DNA of 30,168 nt from DATDPM01 sp041498815 (GTDB lineage: Bacteria; Pseudomonadota; Alphaproteobacteria; DATDPM01), in the NCBI GenBank assembly GCA_041498815.1, contig JBGQJC010000032.1:1-30168 (forward strand). Reading direction: 5' to 3'. Made by a program: the position numbers and the translations under genes. The notes beneath the pieces were generated by a model that did no database searches, was not told where the DNA came from, and saw only the letters and a program-made list of their open reading frames with translations. Shown piece by piece: positions 9,667 to 18,383 of this stretch (its first letter is position 1; each line of letters opens with the position of its first letter).

Positions 9667-10869
9667 ATGCTAGGCGTTAGGTCCGCCCTCGGCCGTCCGA
9701 TGGCCCGCCAGTGTGCCGTGTGCCGCGTGGCAGCGGCGCTGGCGACGGCGCTCGCCCTAGCCTTGGCCGCCTGCGGCGGGAACGAGGAGGAGGAAATCGT
9801 CCCCGAACAGCCGGTCGAACAGCTTTACAACGACGCGATGGATCAACTGTTCGACGACCGCTACGACAAGGCGGCGAAGCTGTTCGACGAGGTCGAGCAC
9901 CAGCATCCCTATTCGGTTTGGGCGACCAAGGGACAGCTGATGGCGGCATTCGCCTATTACCGAAGCTCGGACTACGCCGAGGCGGTGGTGACGCTCGACC
10001 ACTTCATCGAACTGCACCCGGCCCACGAAAATATCGACTATGCGTATTATCTTCGCGCTTTGTGCTTTTACGAGCGCATCACCGATGTGTCGCGCGACCA
10101 GCAGATGACCGAGCGCGCGCGCGATTCGCTCGAAGAACTCGTCAACCGCTTCCCCGACAGCAGATACGCCGCCGACGCCAAGCCGAAATTGATACTGGTC
10201 CGCGACCAGCTGGCGGGCAAGGAAATGGAGATCGGCCGGTACTATCAGGTGCGCGGCAATTACCTTGCCGCCATCAACCGTTTCAGCATGGTCGTAACGA
10301 AGTACCAGACCACCTCCCATGTGCCCGAGGCCCTGCATCGCTTGTCCGAGCTTTATTTGGCGCTGGGCGTCATGGATGCGGCGCAAGAGTATGCCGCCGT
10401 GCTGGGTTACAACTTCCCGGGCAGCGATTGGTACGAAGACAGTTACGATCTCCTCATCCACCAGCATCATGTCGCGGCGGCGGCGGCGCCCGCGGCACAA
10501 CCCGCAAACTACGCGCCGCCGCAAAACGGAGCGCAGCCCGCGGTTCCCGAATCCGGCGCGCCCCAGCAGGCCCCGGCAGCGGCTTATCCAGCCTATCCAG
10601 CCTATCCGGCCTATCCGGACTACCAGAGCTATCCGGGCTACCAGAACTATCCGGGCTATGAGGCCTATCCGGCACCCGCCCCGGAAAGCCCGCCCGCGCC
10701 AGGGACGCCGGCGGCCCCTGCTCCGCCCGGGGCCGAAGCAGCCCCTGCCCCAGTCCCCCCGCCTGCCCCAGCCCCCACCGCCGCGGCGCCAAACACGGAT
10801 GTTTGGGGTGGTGCCCTGCCCCAGGGCAACCCGGCACCCCCTACCGCGGCGCCTTACCCCGGCTATTAG
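9667..10869 (+). CDS. bamD: BamD (ComL-like) lipoprotein with long Tyr/Pro/Ala tail
   Basis: Outer-membrane lipoprotein of the BAM complex, which folds beta-barrel proteins. A signal peptide ends at lipobox LAAC with C36 as the lipidated residue; starting instead at ATG 9700 makes this C25 and gives a more usual signal length. GGAGG (9648-9652) lies 14 bases before 9667, so the start is not settled. Residues of about 48-265 are the TPR-like BamD core (LYNDAMDQLFDDRYDKAAKLFDEV, HPYSVWA, DYAEAVVTLDHFIELHP, YYLRALCFYERITDVSRDQ, EEL.NRFPDSRYA, IGRYYQVRGNYLAAINRF). The remaining ~130 residues are low-complexity, with tyrosine every third residue from 307 to 334. BamD proteins are usually 240-290 residues, so the tail is an addition. 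Confidence 0.93.
   Translation: MLGVRSALGRPMARQCAVCRVAAALATALALALAACGGNEEEEIVPEQPVEQLYNDAMDQLFDDRYDKAAKLFDEVEHQHPYSVWATKGQLMAAFAYYRSSDYAEAVVTLDHFIELHPAHENIDYAYYLRALCFYERITDVSRDQQMTERARDSLEELVNRFPDSRYAADAKPKLILVRDQLAGKEMEIGRYYQVRGNYLAAINRFSMVVTKYQTTSHVPEALHRLSELYLALGVMDAAQEYAAVLGYNFPGSDWYEDSYDLLIHQHHVAAAAAPAAQPANYAPPQNGAQPAVPESGAPQQAPAAAYPAYPAYPAYPDYQSYPGYQNYPGYEAYPAPAPESPPAPGTPAAPAPPGAEAAPAPVPPPAPAPTAAAPNTDVWGGALPQGNPAPPTAAPYPGY
10585..10668 (+). repeat. 9-bp tandem repeat encoding Tyr at every third residue
   Basis: Within the bamD tail, ten tyrosine codons fall exactly nine bases apart (residues 307, 310, 313, 316, 319, 322, 325, 328, 331, 334). The first units are near-identical TATCCAGCC/TATCCGGCC; later units vary (PD, QS, PG, QN, PG, EA between tyrosines). 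The gradient from uniform to divergent units suggests expansion by slippage with later drift. The protein ends with another YPGY. Confidence 0.9.
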
Positions 10870-10875
10870 CACGGG

Positions 10876-12588
10876 ATGCTGCGCTCGCTCGCGATCCGCG
10901 ATCTCGTCCTCATCGACCGCCTCGATCTCTCGCTCGACTCCGGACTGACGGTTCTCACCGGCGAAACCGGCGCCGGAAAGTCGATCCTGCTCGACGGGCT
11001 GGGCTTGGCCCTCGGCGAGCGCGGCGATACCGGCCTCATTCGATCCGGCGCCGACGCCGCGAGTGTCGCCGCCGGATTCGAAATCCCTGCGGCCCATCCT
11101 GCCGCCCAACTTTTGGCCGAACACGATCTGGCGCCGGAGGACGGCTCTTTGGTCCTCCGCCGGGTACTCGGGCGCGACGGGCGCAGCCGCGCTTTCGTCA
11201 ACGACCAGCCCGCGACCGTCGCTCTGTTGCGCCAACTGGGCTCCCTCTTGGTCGAGGTCGAAGGCCAGTTCGCCGAACAGGGCCTGCTCGATTCCCGCAA
11301 CCACCGGCCGATCCTGGATTCGTTCGGCAAGCTCGAGGGCTTCGCCGGCCGTGTTCAGGCGGAATATCGGTCTTGGCGGCAGGCCGGGGATGCGCACCGG
11401 GCGGCGGAACGGTCGCTCGCGGAAGCGCGCGAACGCGAAGAGCAGCTCCGCTCGGCGCAGAGCGAAATCGCCGCGCTCGACCCAAAACCCGGCGAAGAGG
11501 CGGAACTCGCCGATCTGCGCACGACCCTCATGCACCGCGAACAGCTCATCGAGGCGATGAATGCGGCGCAGGCAGCACTTGGCCAAAGCGGTCCTGCGGC
11601 CCGGTCGGTCGGCGATGCGCTGCGCGCCGCACAGCGCGCGCTTGCGCCCGCCGCGGCCAAGGCCCCCGGCAAGCTGGACGAGGCGCTCGCGGCACTCGAT
11701 CGCGCCGCGGTCGAAGTGGCCGAAGCGGAATCGCGGATCCAGGCGCTGGGCGCAACGCTGGATCACGATTCGAGCCGGTTGGAGTCCGTCGAGGAGCGGT
11801 TGTTCGCGCTGCGCGCGCTCGCCCGCAAGCACGCCGTGCCGGTCGATGGCTTGGGCGGCGTGCGTGAGCGCATCGCGGAACAGTTGGCGGCGCTCGAAGG
11901 CCGGGGCGCCGATGCCGGCCAGTTGAAGCGGGCGGCCGATGCGGCACGCCAAGCCTTCATCGCCGCCGCGCGCGACTTGAGCGGACGGCGGGCGAAAGCG
12001 GCCGCGGGTTTGGACCGGGCGGTTGCGGCGGAACTTGCGCCGCTGAAGCTCGAGCGCAGCCGTTTCGCAACCCGGATCGCGCCCCTTCCCGAGACCGATT
12101 GGAATGAAATGGGAGCCGAGCGGGTAACCTTCGAGGTCGCAACCAACGCGGGCGCGCCCATGGGCCCGATCGAGCGCATTGCCTCGGGCGGCGAACTCGC
12201 GCGCTTTCTGCTCGCGCTCAAGGTGGCTGCGGCCGGCGACGCCTCGCCCGGGACGCTGGTCTTCGACGAATTGGACCGGGGCATCGGCGGTGCCGTGGCG
12301 GCGGCCGTGGGCGACCGGCTGGCCCGCCTGGGCGAAGGGCTTCAGGTCCTGGTGGTGACCCACTCGGCCCAGGTCGCGGCAAAAGGCCGCCACCACTTCC
12401 GGGTCGTGAAACAGGAGAAGCATAAAAGCGGCACCGTGCGGGTCGAAGCGCTTCAGGGTGCTGCCCGGCGCGAAGAAATCGCCCGCATGATCTCGGGGGC
12501 CCGGATCACCGACGAAGCCCGGGCCGCCGCCGGTCAGCTGCTCGAGGGCGCGGCTTCAGATCCCGAAGCCGCGCGCGAAACGGTATGA
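10876..12588 (+). CDS. recN: RecN, SMC-like DNA repair ATPase
   Basis: Cytoplasmic SMC-family ATPase used in double-strand-break repair. The 570-residue protein starts MLRSLAIRDLVLIDRLDL, the RecN N-terminus, with Walker A GETGAGKS at about 29-36. The middle (about 150-390) is Ala/Glu/Arg-rich with coiled-coil character. The C-terminal half holds the ABC signature ASGGELARFLLALK and Walker B TLVFDELDRGIGG, then VLVVTHSAQVAA. The length is normal. It begins six bases after the bamD stop and its TGA overlaps the ligA start (ATGA 12585-12588), so bamD-recN-ligA is probably one operon. Confidence 0.96.
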   Translation: MLRSLAIRDLVLIDRLDLSLDSGLTVLTGETGAGKSILLDGLGLALGERGDTGLIRSGADAASVAAGFEIPAAHPAAQLLAEHDLAPEDGSLVLRRVLGRDGRSRAFVNDQPATVALLRQLGSLLVEVEGQFAEQGLLDSRNHRPILDSFGKLEGFAGRVQAEYRSWRQAGDAHRAAERSLAEAREREEQLRSAQSEIAALDPKPGEEAELADLRTTLMHREQLIEAMNAAQAALGQSGPAARSVGDALRAAQRALAPAAAKAPGKLDEALAALDRAAVEVAEAESRIQALGATLDHDSSRLESVEERLFALRALARKHAVPVDGLGGVRERIAEQLAALEGRGADAGQLKRAADAARQAFIAAARDLSGRRAKAAAGLDRAVAAELAPLKLERSRFATRIAPLPETDWNEMGAERVTFEVATNAGAPMGPIERIASGGELARFLLALKVAAAGDASPGTLVFDELDRGIGGAVAAAVGDRLARLGEGLQVLVVTHSAQVAAKGRHHFRVVKQEKHKSGTVRVEALQGAARREEIARMISGARITDEARAAAGQLLEGAASDPEAARETV

Positions 12589-15026
12589 GCGATCCCGGGT
12601 ACCGGGCCCCGGCAGCCCAACTCACGGAAGCGCAGGCAAAGCGGGAGCTGGCGCGGCTCGCCCGCGAAATCGCCAAGCACGACGAGCTTTATTACGCCAA
12701 GGACGCGCCCGTCATATCCGATGCCGCATACGACGCCCTTCGCCATCGCAACGCCGCGGTCGAGGCCCGGTTCCCGCATCTGGTGCGGCCCGACAGCCCG
12801 AGCCTGCGCGTGGGGGCGGAGCCCGCCGAAGGTTTCGCCAAGGTCACCCACGCGGTGCCCATGCTGTCCCTCGACAACGCCTTCGAAGAATCGGACATCG
12901 AAAAGTTCTTCGCGCGGGTGCGGCGCTTCCTCAAGCTCGCGCCCGATGCCGCGATCGACATCGTGGGGGAGCCCAAGATCGACGGTTTATCGATTTCGCT
13001 GCGTTACGAAGTGGGCCGTTTTCTCGTCGGCGCCACCCGCGGCGACGGCATCACGGGCGAAAACGTCACCGCGAACCTGAAGACCATCGCCGACGTGCCA
13101 AAAACACTCACCCATGCGCCGGAAGCGTTCGAGGTGCGGGGCGAGGTCTACATGCGCCGCGACGAATTCCTAAAGCTCAACGCCGCGCGTGAGATACGGG
13201 GCGAGCCGCCGTTCGCCAATCCCCGCAATGCGGCGGCAGGCTCCTTGCGCCAGCTCGACCCCAAGATCACCGCCGAGCGGAAGCTTCACTTCTTCGCTTA
13301 CGCCTGGGGCGAATCGGGCGCGCCACCCGCAAAGACTCATTGGGATTTCCTGAGCCACCTCGAACACCGGGGATTCAAGGTCAACCCACTGGCAAAGCTT
13401 TGTCATTCGCCGGACGAGGCCATCGCGTTTTATCGCGAGATCGGCGAAACCCGCGCTTCGCTCCCCTATGACATCGACGGCGTCGTCTACAAGGTCAACC
13501 GTATCGACTGGCAGGACCGCCTCGGGATGGTAAGCCGCGCCCCGCGCTGGGCCATCGCCCATAAGTTCCCGGCGGAGCAGGCAAAGACCCGGCTCAACGA
13601 CATCGTCATCCAGGTCGGGCGCACCGGAACGCTTACCCCGGTCGCGGTGCTGGAGCCGGTTACGGTGGGCGGCGTCGTCGTGGCGCGGGCAACCCTCCAT
13701 AACGAAGACGAAATCGCGCGCAAGGACGTCCGCATCGGCGATACCGTCATCGTGCAACGCGCCGGCGATGTCATTCCGCAGATCGTCGGCGTCGTGCGAG
13801 AGAAACGGCCAAGGGGAGCCAAGGAGTACAAATTCCCGACAATATGCCCAGTGTGCGAGAGCCTTGCGGTGCGCCAGATCGACCCGGAAACCGGCAAGCC
13901 GGAGGCCGCGCGCCGCTGCACCGGCGGCCTCATCTGCCCGGCCCAGGCGGTCGAGAGGCTCAAGCACTTCGTCTCGCGCAGTGCCTTCGACATCAAAGGG
14001 CTGGGCGAAGCAAATATTCAGCTTTTTTTCGATAAGGGGCTCATCAGGCAGCCGGCCGAAATCTTCAAGCTCGAAGCTCGGGCCCAGGACGTGACGCGCG
14101 TGGTGGCGGAATGGCACAAGCAGCAAAGCGCGGCGCGACAGACCGCGAAGGGCCGTCCAAAGACCGCCGGCACAAAGCGCAAGAAAGATGAGGACTACAA
14201 GAGCGTCAGCAAACTTTTCGCGGCAATAAACTCGCGGCGGCGAATACAGATGCATCGATTGATATTTGCGTTGGGTATTCGTCACGTCGGCGAGGTTACT
14301 GCAAAGAATCTTGCCAAAAAATACGCAGACATGACTGCATTTTTGGAAGATGTGAAGGTGGCTTCCGGAGAGCGGCCCGGTCCGGACTTCATTGAACTTT
14401 CCGCAATCAGACAAATCGGTCCTGTTCGAGTAAATGACATTCTTACATTCTTTAAAAGCAACACAAAATTGAATGAGCAATATAGAGATTGCAAAATTGG
14501 GGAGACGTTGAAGAAACTGAAAGATAAGTCAAAGTTGAAATCGATAACGGGGCCTGCTCGAGACGCGTTGGAGAAACATTACAAGCGTTGGGATACGTTC
14601 TGTGATGCGATTTTTCAGGCAATAGAGCAACAACCAGGCACCACATACAGTGAAATATCTGAGCTGCAAGGAGTTGGGGTGGTCGCCTTAGAGTCGATCA
14701 TCGACTTTTTCGAAGAACAACGAAACATCGAAGCAGTTCAAAGTCTCTTAAATGAGATTGAGGTCTATAATGAGATGACGGAAACCCCGTCCGGACCTTT
14801 CAGTGGAATGACGATAGTGTTTACCGGTCGTCTTGAGAAGTTGACGCGCGACGAAGCGAAGGCGTTGGCAGAGCGGCTTGGTGGGCGCATCGCGAAATCC
14901 ATTTCGAAAAAGACAAACCTCGTCATCGCTGGGCCGGGCGCAGGTTCAAAACTCGAAGAGGCGCGAAAATTGGGAGTGAAAGTTATTGATGAAGCCGTAT
15001 GGCTGAAAACGGTTGAAGGAAGATGA
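12585..15026 (+). CDS. ligA: NAD-dependent DNA ligase LigA, mosaic and extended
   Basis: Seals nicks in replication and repair using NAD+. Domain order is Ia (YYAKDAPVISDAAYDAL), adenylation domain with active K131 in EPKIDG, OB-fold (EVRGEVYM, GTLTPVAVLEPV, RAGDVIPQIVG), Cys4 zinc finger (C421, C424, C445, C451), helix-hairpin-helix region and C-terminal BRCT domain (about 735-813). At 813 residues it is about 100 longer than usual LigA. The excess fits a duplicated HhH unit: residues 572-623 align without gaps to 658-709, offset 86, with 14 of 52 identities. From about base 14,200 the DNA becomes AT-rich (14461-14520 has 21 G+C of 60; 13621-13680 has 44 of 60). No frameshift is seen and all domains are present, so it should be active. 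Confidence 0.95.
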   Translation: MSDPGYRAPAAQLTEAQAKRELARLAREIAKHDELYYAKDAPVISDAAYDALRHRNAAVEARFPHLVRPDSPSLRVGAEPAEGFAKVTHAVPMLSLDNAFEESDIEKFFARVRRFLKLAPDAAIDIVGEPKIDGLSISLRYEVGRFLVGATRGDGITGENVTANLKTIADVPKTLTHAPEAFEVRGEVYMRRDEFLKLNAAREIRGEPPFANPRNAAAGSLRQLDPKITAERKLHFFAYAWGESGAPPAKTHWDFLSHLEHRGFKVNPLAKLCHSPDEAIAFYREIGETRASLPYDIDGVVYKVNRIDWQDRLGMVSRAPRWAIAHKFPAEQAKTRLNDIVIQVGRTGTLTPVAVLEPVTVGGVVVARATLHNEDEIARKDVRIGDTVIVQRAGDVIPQIVGVVREKRPRGAKEYKFPTICPVCESLAVRQIDPETGKPEAARRCTGGLICPAQAVERLKHFVSRSAFDIKGLGEANIQLFFDKGLIRQPAEIFKLEARAQDVTRVVAEWHKQQSAARQTAKGRPKTAGTKRKKDEDYKSVSKLFAAINSRRRIQMHRLIFALGIRHVGEVTAKNLAKKYADMTAFLEDVKVASGERPGPDFIELSAIRQIGPVRVNDILTFFKSNTKLNEQYRDCKIGETLKKLKDKSKLKSITGPARDALEKHYKRWDTFCDAIFQAIEQQPGTTYSEISELQGVGVVALESIIDFFEEQRNIEAVQSLLNEIEVYNEMTETPSGPFSGMTIVFTGRLEKLTRDEAKALAERLGGRIAKSISKKTNLVIAGPGAGSKLEEARKLGVKVIDEAVWLKTVEGR

Positions 15027-15540
15027 CGTTACTCATTCATTTCACAAACGAGCGTTCTTCTTCAAATGGGTCTGACTGGCTCATCGATACATTGCCCTCT
15101 CCAAGGCTTTCTTCGCTTTGCTCAATTCCAACATTGCGGCTTTTTGGATTTTTTCGGCTTCGCGAAACCGTGCATAAGCGGCTTCGACATCGCTTCCGGC
15201 TAATAGCGCCTTAATTTCCCGTACCTCATCCACGTTTTTACTAAGAACCGCTGTAACATCGCCGTCCATCAGGGCGAAGCGGTGCTTGCAGTACGATCTG
15301 TTCTGTCCGGCCTGACAGGTGCAAAGCACTCTTACGTTTTGATCCTCCTTTTCAAAGGTCACCAAGTATTCATCGCCCTTACTTCCTTTTACGACGAATT
15401 TAAGGCATCTCATTTTTGCCCCCGTCGAAGTGGAATCACAGATTGAATTATCGCACAGCTATGTGTCGGCGGTTATCGATGTAATCGGCCAACTGCGATG
15501 GTATGCAGGCTTCCTAGACCGAGCGTTGTAAGGCCGATCG
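14200..15540. other. AT-rich tract covering the ligA 3' third and the SWIM gene
   Basis: Base composition changes sharply inside ligA near 14,200-14,260 and returns to the high-GC background at the end of the aminopeptidase gene near 15,540. Sample 60-base lines: 35% G+C at 14461-14520 and 40% at 15361-15420, against 73% at 13621-13680. Codons rare elsewhere here (AGA, ATA, TTA, AAA) are frequent in this part of ligA. No transposase, tRNA or flanking direct repeat was seen. Allelic replacement by homologous recombination from a lower-GC relative, or loss of GC-biased maintenance, would both fit. Confidence 0.75.
15081..15413 (-). CDS. Small SWIM-type zinc-finger protein
   Basis: Encodes 110 residues. 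The middle reads VLCTCQAGQNRSYCKHRFALM, a CxC-x8-CxH arrangement that matches the SWIM zinc finger, a fold found in DNA- or protein-binding contexts. The N-terminal ~30 residues look like two beta strands (CLKFVVKGSKGDEYLVTFE) and the C-terminal ~45 residues are a charged, probably helical segment (AYARFREAEKIQKAAMLELSKAKKALERAM). The function is unknown. It converges on ligA with a 54-bp gap and lies downstream of pepP after 142 bp. A GATAAT hexamer on its strand (15452-15447) could be a -10 box, but no good -35 is seen. It shares the AT-rich composition of the adjacent ligA 3' part. Confidence 0.75.
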   Translation of the reverse strand: MRCLKFVVKGSKGDEYLVTFEKEDQNVRVLCTCQAGQNRSYCKHRFALMDGDVTAVLSKNVDEVREIKALLAGSDVEAAYARFREAEKIQKAAMLELSKAKKALERAMYR

Positions 15541-15555
15541 GGGGAGATTGTCCCG

Positions 15556-17409
15556 CTAGTCCCTGCCAATTGGCTGGGTCGCTTCCTTCAGCCAAGCCGC
15601 GGTCTCGGCATCGACGATAGGCAAAAGCTCTTCGCGCACCCGGGCGTGATAACGGTCGAGCCAGGCGATCTCGCTTTCGGTCATGAGGGCCGGCTCGATC
15701 AACGCGCGGTCGAACGGCGCCAGCGTCAGGGTTTCGAATCCCAAGAGCTCCCGTTCCGCGCCTTTCACGTCCGCGAGCGCCACCACCGTCACCAGATTCT
15801 CGAGCCGGATGCCGAAGGCGCCGGCTTTATAGTAGCCGGGCTCGTTCGAAACGATCATCCCCGGCCGAAGAGGAATATCGCCGCCGGTCTTGGCGATGCG
15901 CTGCGGCCCTTCATGGACGCCCAGATAGCTGCCCACGCCATGGCCGGTGCCGTGGTCATAGTCCAGCCCCACCTCCCATAAGGCGCGCCTCGCCAGCGCA
16001 TCCAATTGCCCGCCCGCGGTGCCGCGCGGAAATCGGGCGGTGGCGATGGCGATATGTCCCTTGAGCACGCGCGTATACCGGTCGCGCTGCTCGGCGCCTG
16101 GGCGCTCGTGGCCGGCCCCGGCGATGAACACGGCACGGGTCACGTCGGTCGTGCCGTCGAGATATTGCGCGCCCGAATCGACGAGATAGATCTGGCCGGG
16201 CTCGAGCCTTCGTTTCGTTTTCTCGCTTGGATGGTAATGAACCACCGCGCCGTTGGCGCCCGCCCCCGAAATGGTGGGGAAGCTCAGGCCCTGAAACAGC
16301 GCATTTTCGCGGCGCAACGACTCGAGCTTTTCCGCGGCGGAAATTTCGTCCAGCGCGCCCTTAGGCGCTTCCCGCGCGATCCAGCCGAGGAATCTGGTCA
16401 AAGCCGCGCCGTCCCGGACATGCGCGGCGAAGGCGCCTCGAAGCTCGACCTCGTTCTTGCAGGCCTTGGGGAGCGCGCAAGGGTCGGCTCCGGTGACGAT
16501 GCGCGCCCCGGCATCGCGCAGCCGTGCGAATAAATAAGACGCGGCGGTCTGCGGGTCGATGAGAACGCCGCGCTTGCCCAAGCCGTCCAAGGCGGGACCG
16601 AGCTGGTCCGGCTCGCGCACCGTCACGCCGGAGCCGAGGTGCGCGCGCAAGGCATCGCTCACCTTGCGCCGGTCGATGAAAAGCTCGACGCCGCCGTCGC
16701 CGTGCACCAGCGCGAAGGCGAGCACCGCGGGCGTAAACGGAATATCGCGGCCTCGGATATTGAGGAGCCAATCGATCGAATCGGGGGCGGTCAGAACCGC
16801 GGCCTCGGCGCCGGCCTCGAGGATCGCGGCGGCGATTTCGGCTCTTTTGTCGGCGCTGTTGCGGCCGGCAAATCGCGTCTCAAGAACGCTCGCTTGCTCG
16901 AAAGGCGCTTCCGGCTGGTCGGGCCACACGGCATCGAGGGGATTATCGGGGCATGCTTGAAGTTCGCCGCCCGCGCGCTCGCACGCGGCGGCGAGCGCCT
17001 TCCCCCCGTTCTCGGCGTGAAGCCAGGGGTCGAAGCCCAAACGCTCGCCGCGCCGCAAATTCTTGGCGATCCAATCGGCGGGCGGCGATTCGGTGAGGTG
17101 CAGAATCGCGAACAGCGATGGATCCACCTCCGCCCCGGCCTGCAGCGTGTAGCGCCCATCGACGAAGACGGCGGCCCGATCGGCCAGCACCACCGCGGCG
17201 CCTGCCGATCCGGTAAAGCCCGTGAGCCAAGCCAGCCGCTCCGAGCGGGGTGCTACATATTCCCCTTGATGCTCGTCGGCGCGGGGCACGATGAATCCGG
17301 CCAAACCGCGTTTCGCCAATTCCGTGCGCAGCGCGGCAACCCGCGCGTCGGCATCCGGCGCCCCGGCGGCGGGCAAATCGCGAATCTTTTCGGCTCTTGG
17401 CGGCGTCAT
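15556..17409 (-). CDS. pepP: Xaa-Pro aminopeptidase (M24B family)
   Basis: Metallopeptidase that removes an N-terminal residue preceding proline. The 617-residue, three-domain form resembles the long eukaryotic-type aminopeptidase P1 rather than the ~440-residue E. coli PepP. Two creatinase-like N-terminal domains (GFIVPRADEHQGEYVAPRSERLAWLTGFTGSAG at about 38-70; a second from about 170) precede the pita-bread catalytic domain. The dinuclear metal ligands are all visible: D411 and D422 (DSGAQYLDGTTD), H490 (HGTGHGVGSYLGVHEG), E523 (SNEPGYY) and E537 (GIRLENLV). No signal peptide is seen, so it is cytoplasmic. The start overlaps the prmA stop as ATGA (17406-17409), suggesting co-translation. 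Confidence 0.94.
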   Translation of the reverse strand: MTPPRAEKIRDLPAAGAPDADARVAALRTELAKRGLAGFIVPRADEHQGEYVAPRSERLAWLTGFTGSAGAAVVLADRAAVFVDGRYTLQAGAEVDPSLFAILHLTESPPADWIAKNLRRGERLGFDPWLHAENGGKALAAACERAGGELQACPDNPLDAVWPDQPEAPFEQASVLETRFAGRNSADKRAEIAAAILEAGAEAAVLTAPDSIDWLLNIRGRDIPFTPAVLAFALVHGDGGVELFIDRRKVSDALRAHLGSGVTVREPDQLGPALDGLGKRGVLIDPQTAASYLFARLRDAGARIVTGADPCALPKACKNEVELRGAFAAHVRDGAALTRFLGWIAREAPKGALDEISAAEKLESLRRENALFQGLSFPTISGAGANGAVVHYHPSEKTKRRLEPGQIYLVDSGAQYLDGTTDVTRAVFIAGAGHERPGAEQRDRYTRVLKGHIAIATARFPRGTAGGQLDALARRALWEVGLDYDHGTGHGVGSYLGVHEGPQRIAKTGGDIPLRPGMIVSNEPGYYKAGAFGIRLENLVTVVALADVKGAERELLGFETLTLAPFDRALIEPALMTESEIAWLDRYHARVREELLPIVDAETAAWLKEATQPIGRD

Positions 17410-18383
17410 GGCCCTTCAAAGCTAGGCGCGCGGTTGCCCCGGCACAAGCCTTGACGGCCGCCCCCGCGGCCTGGCCGCTCCAAGACCAGCGTCCGCCAAG
17501 GACCGATCCCGATCCGCGCCACGAGCCCCAGTCCCAGGTTCCGGTAGCGCCGCTCCACGGCCATCGATTCTTTATCGAGGAATCCGGCGAGCACGATCGC
17601 GCCGCCGGGGGCCATCGACCGGGAAAGTCCTCGCGCCATCGCCATCAGCGGCGGCGCCAGAATATTGGCGGCGATCAGGTCGAACGGCGCGCGGCGCATG
17701 ACGATTCGGCGCGACGGGCCCTCGGCCGGGACCACCTGCACCCTGGCGCGCATGCCGTTGCGCCGAACCGCGGCGCGCGCGACCGCGACCGACTCGGGAT
17801 CGTTATCGCAGGCAAGCACCCGCGCCGGCCACAACCGCGCGGCGGCAAGGGCCAAAATCCCGCCGCCGCAACCGAGGTCGAGCGCGCTCTTCACGCGCCG
17901 CGATTTAGCAAGCGCCGCCAGAGCCAACAAACATCCTTGCGTCGATTCGTGGCGCCCCGTCCCGAAGGCGCCGCCGGAATCTATCGAGAGCACGAGACAT
18001 CCGGCCGCCGGGCGGCCGCGGAATTCGGAGTTGTGAATGAAGAAGCGCCCGATGCGCAACGGCGCCAATGCCATGTTCCATGCCGCCACCCACTCTTGTT
18101 CCGAAAGCCGTTCGATCGCGGCTTCCGGTTCCGCGATCTTGAGGCTCGCCGCCACCAGGGCGAGCGCCGCGCCGACCAAGGCCGGATCGGGATTCGCGGC
18201 CGTGGTCGCCTCGATCCGCGATTGGCCCCGGCTGTCCGGTTCCGAGAAGGAAACGGCGTCGGCGAAGGATTCGAGCGCCGCGGTGAACGGCTCGCGGAAC
18301 AGGCCCGGCACCGTGACGGCGATCCGCCACGCCGTCGCGCCGCGGCGGGCGGGCGGAACGCCCCGATCAGGCCGGCTCGACAA
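17406..18383 (-). CDS. prmA: PrmA, ribosomal protein L11 methyltransferase
   Basis: SAM-dependent methyltransferase that modifies ribosomal protein L11. The 325-residue protein has an N-terminal recognition domain (AWRIAVTVPGLFREPFTAALESF), the hallmark AFGTGRHESTQGCL, motif I LDLGCGGGILALAAARL, the CDNDPESVAVA acidic loop and the catalytic-loop motif LIAANILAPPL. The start is uncertain: TTG 18383 is the only start codon found before the conserved domain, and it puts the 5' end inside the last 17 bases of uvrD. Such an overlap with the upstream gene suggests coupling. The C-terminal ~25 residues after LVLERPG are poorly conserved-looking and Gly/Arg-rich. Confidence 0.92.
   Translation of the reverse strand: MSSRPDRGVPPARRGATAWRIAVTVPGLFREPFTAALESFADAVSFSEPDSRGQSRIEATTAANPDPALVGAALALVAASLKIAEPEAAIERLSEQEWVAAWNMALAPLRIGRFFIHNSEFRGRPAAGCLVLSIDSGGAFGTGRHESTQGCLLALAALAKSRRVKSALDLGCGGGILALAAARLWPARVLACDNDPESVAVARAAVRRNGMRARVQVVPAEGPSRRIVMRRAPFDLIAANILAPPLMAMARGLSRSMAPGGAIVLAGFLDKESMAVERRYRNLGLGLVARIGIGPWRTLVLERPGRGGGRQGLCRGNRAPSFEGP

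Noticed and set aside
9757..12423. 888-codon ORF on the minus strand opposite bamD and recN
   Set aside because: It spans two unrelated well-supported genes and has Arg/Gly-rich composition typical of antisense shadows.
15023..15214. 63-codon ORF starting on the ligA stop as ATGA
   Set aside because: It runs antisense into the SWIM gene, which has a recognisable zinc motif. The peptide shows no family features.
14200..15540. Insertion sequence or prophage as the cause of the AT-rich tract
   Set aside because: No transposase, integrase, terminal inverted repeats or target-site duplication were visible, and ligA remains in frame across the junction.
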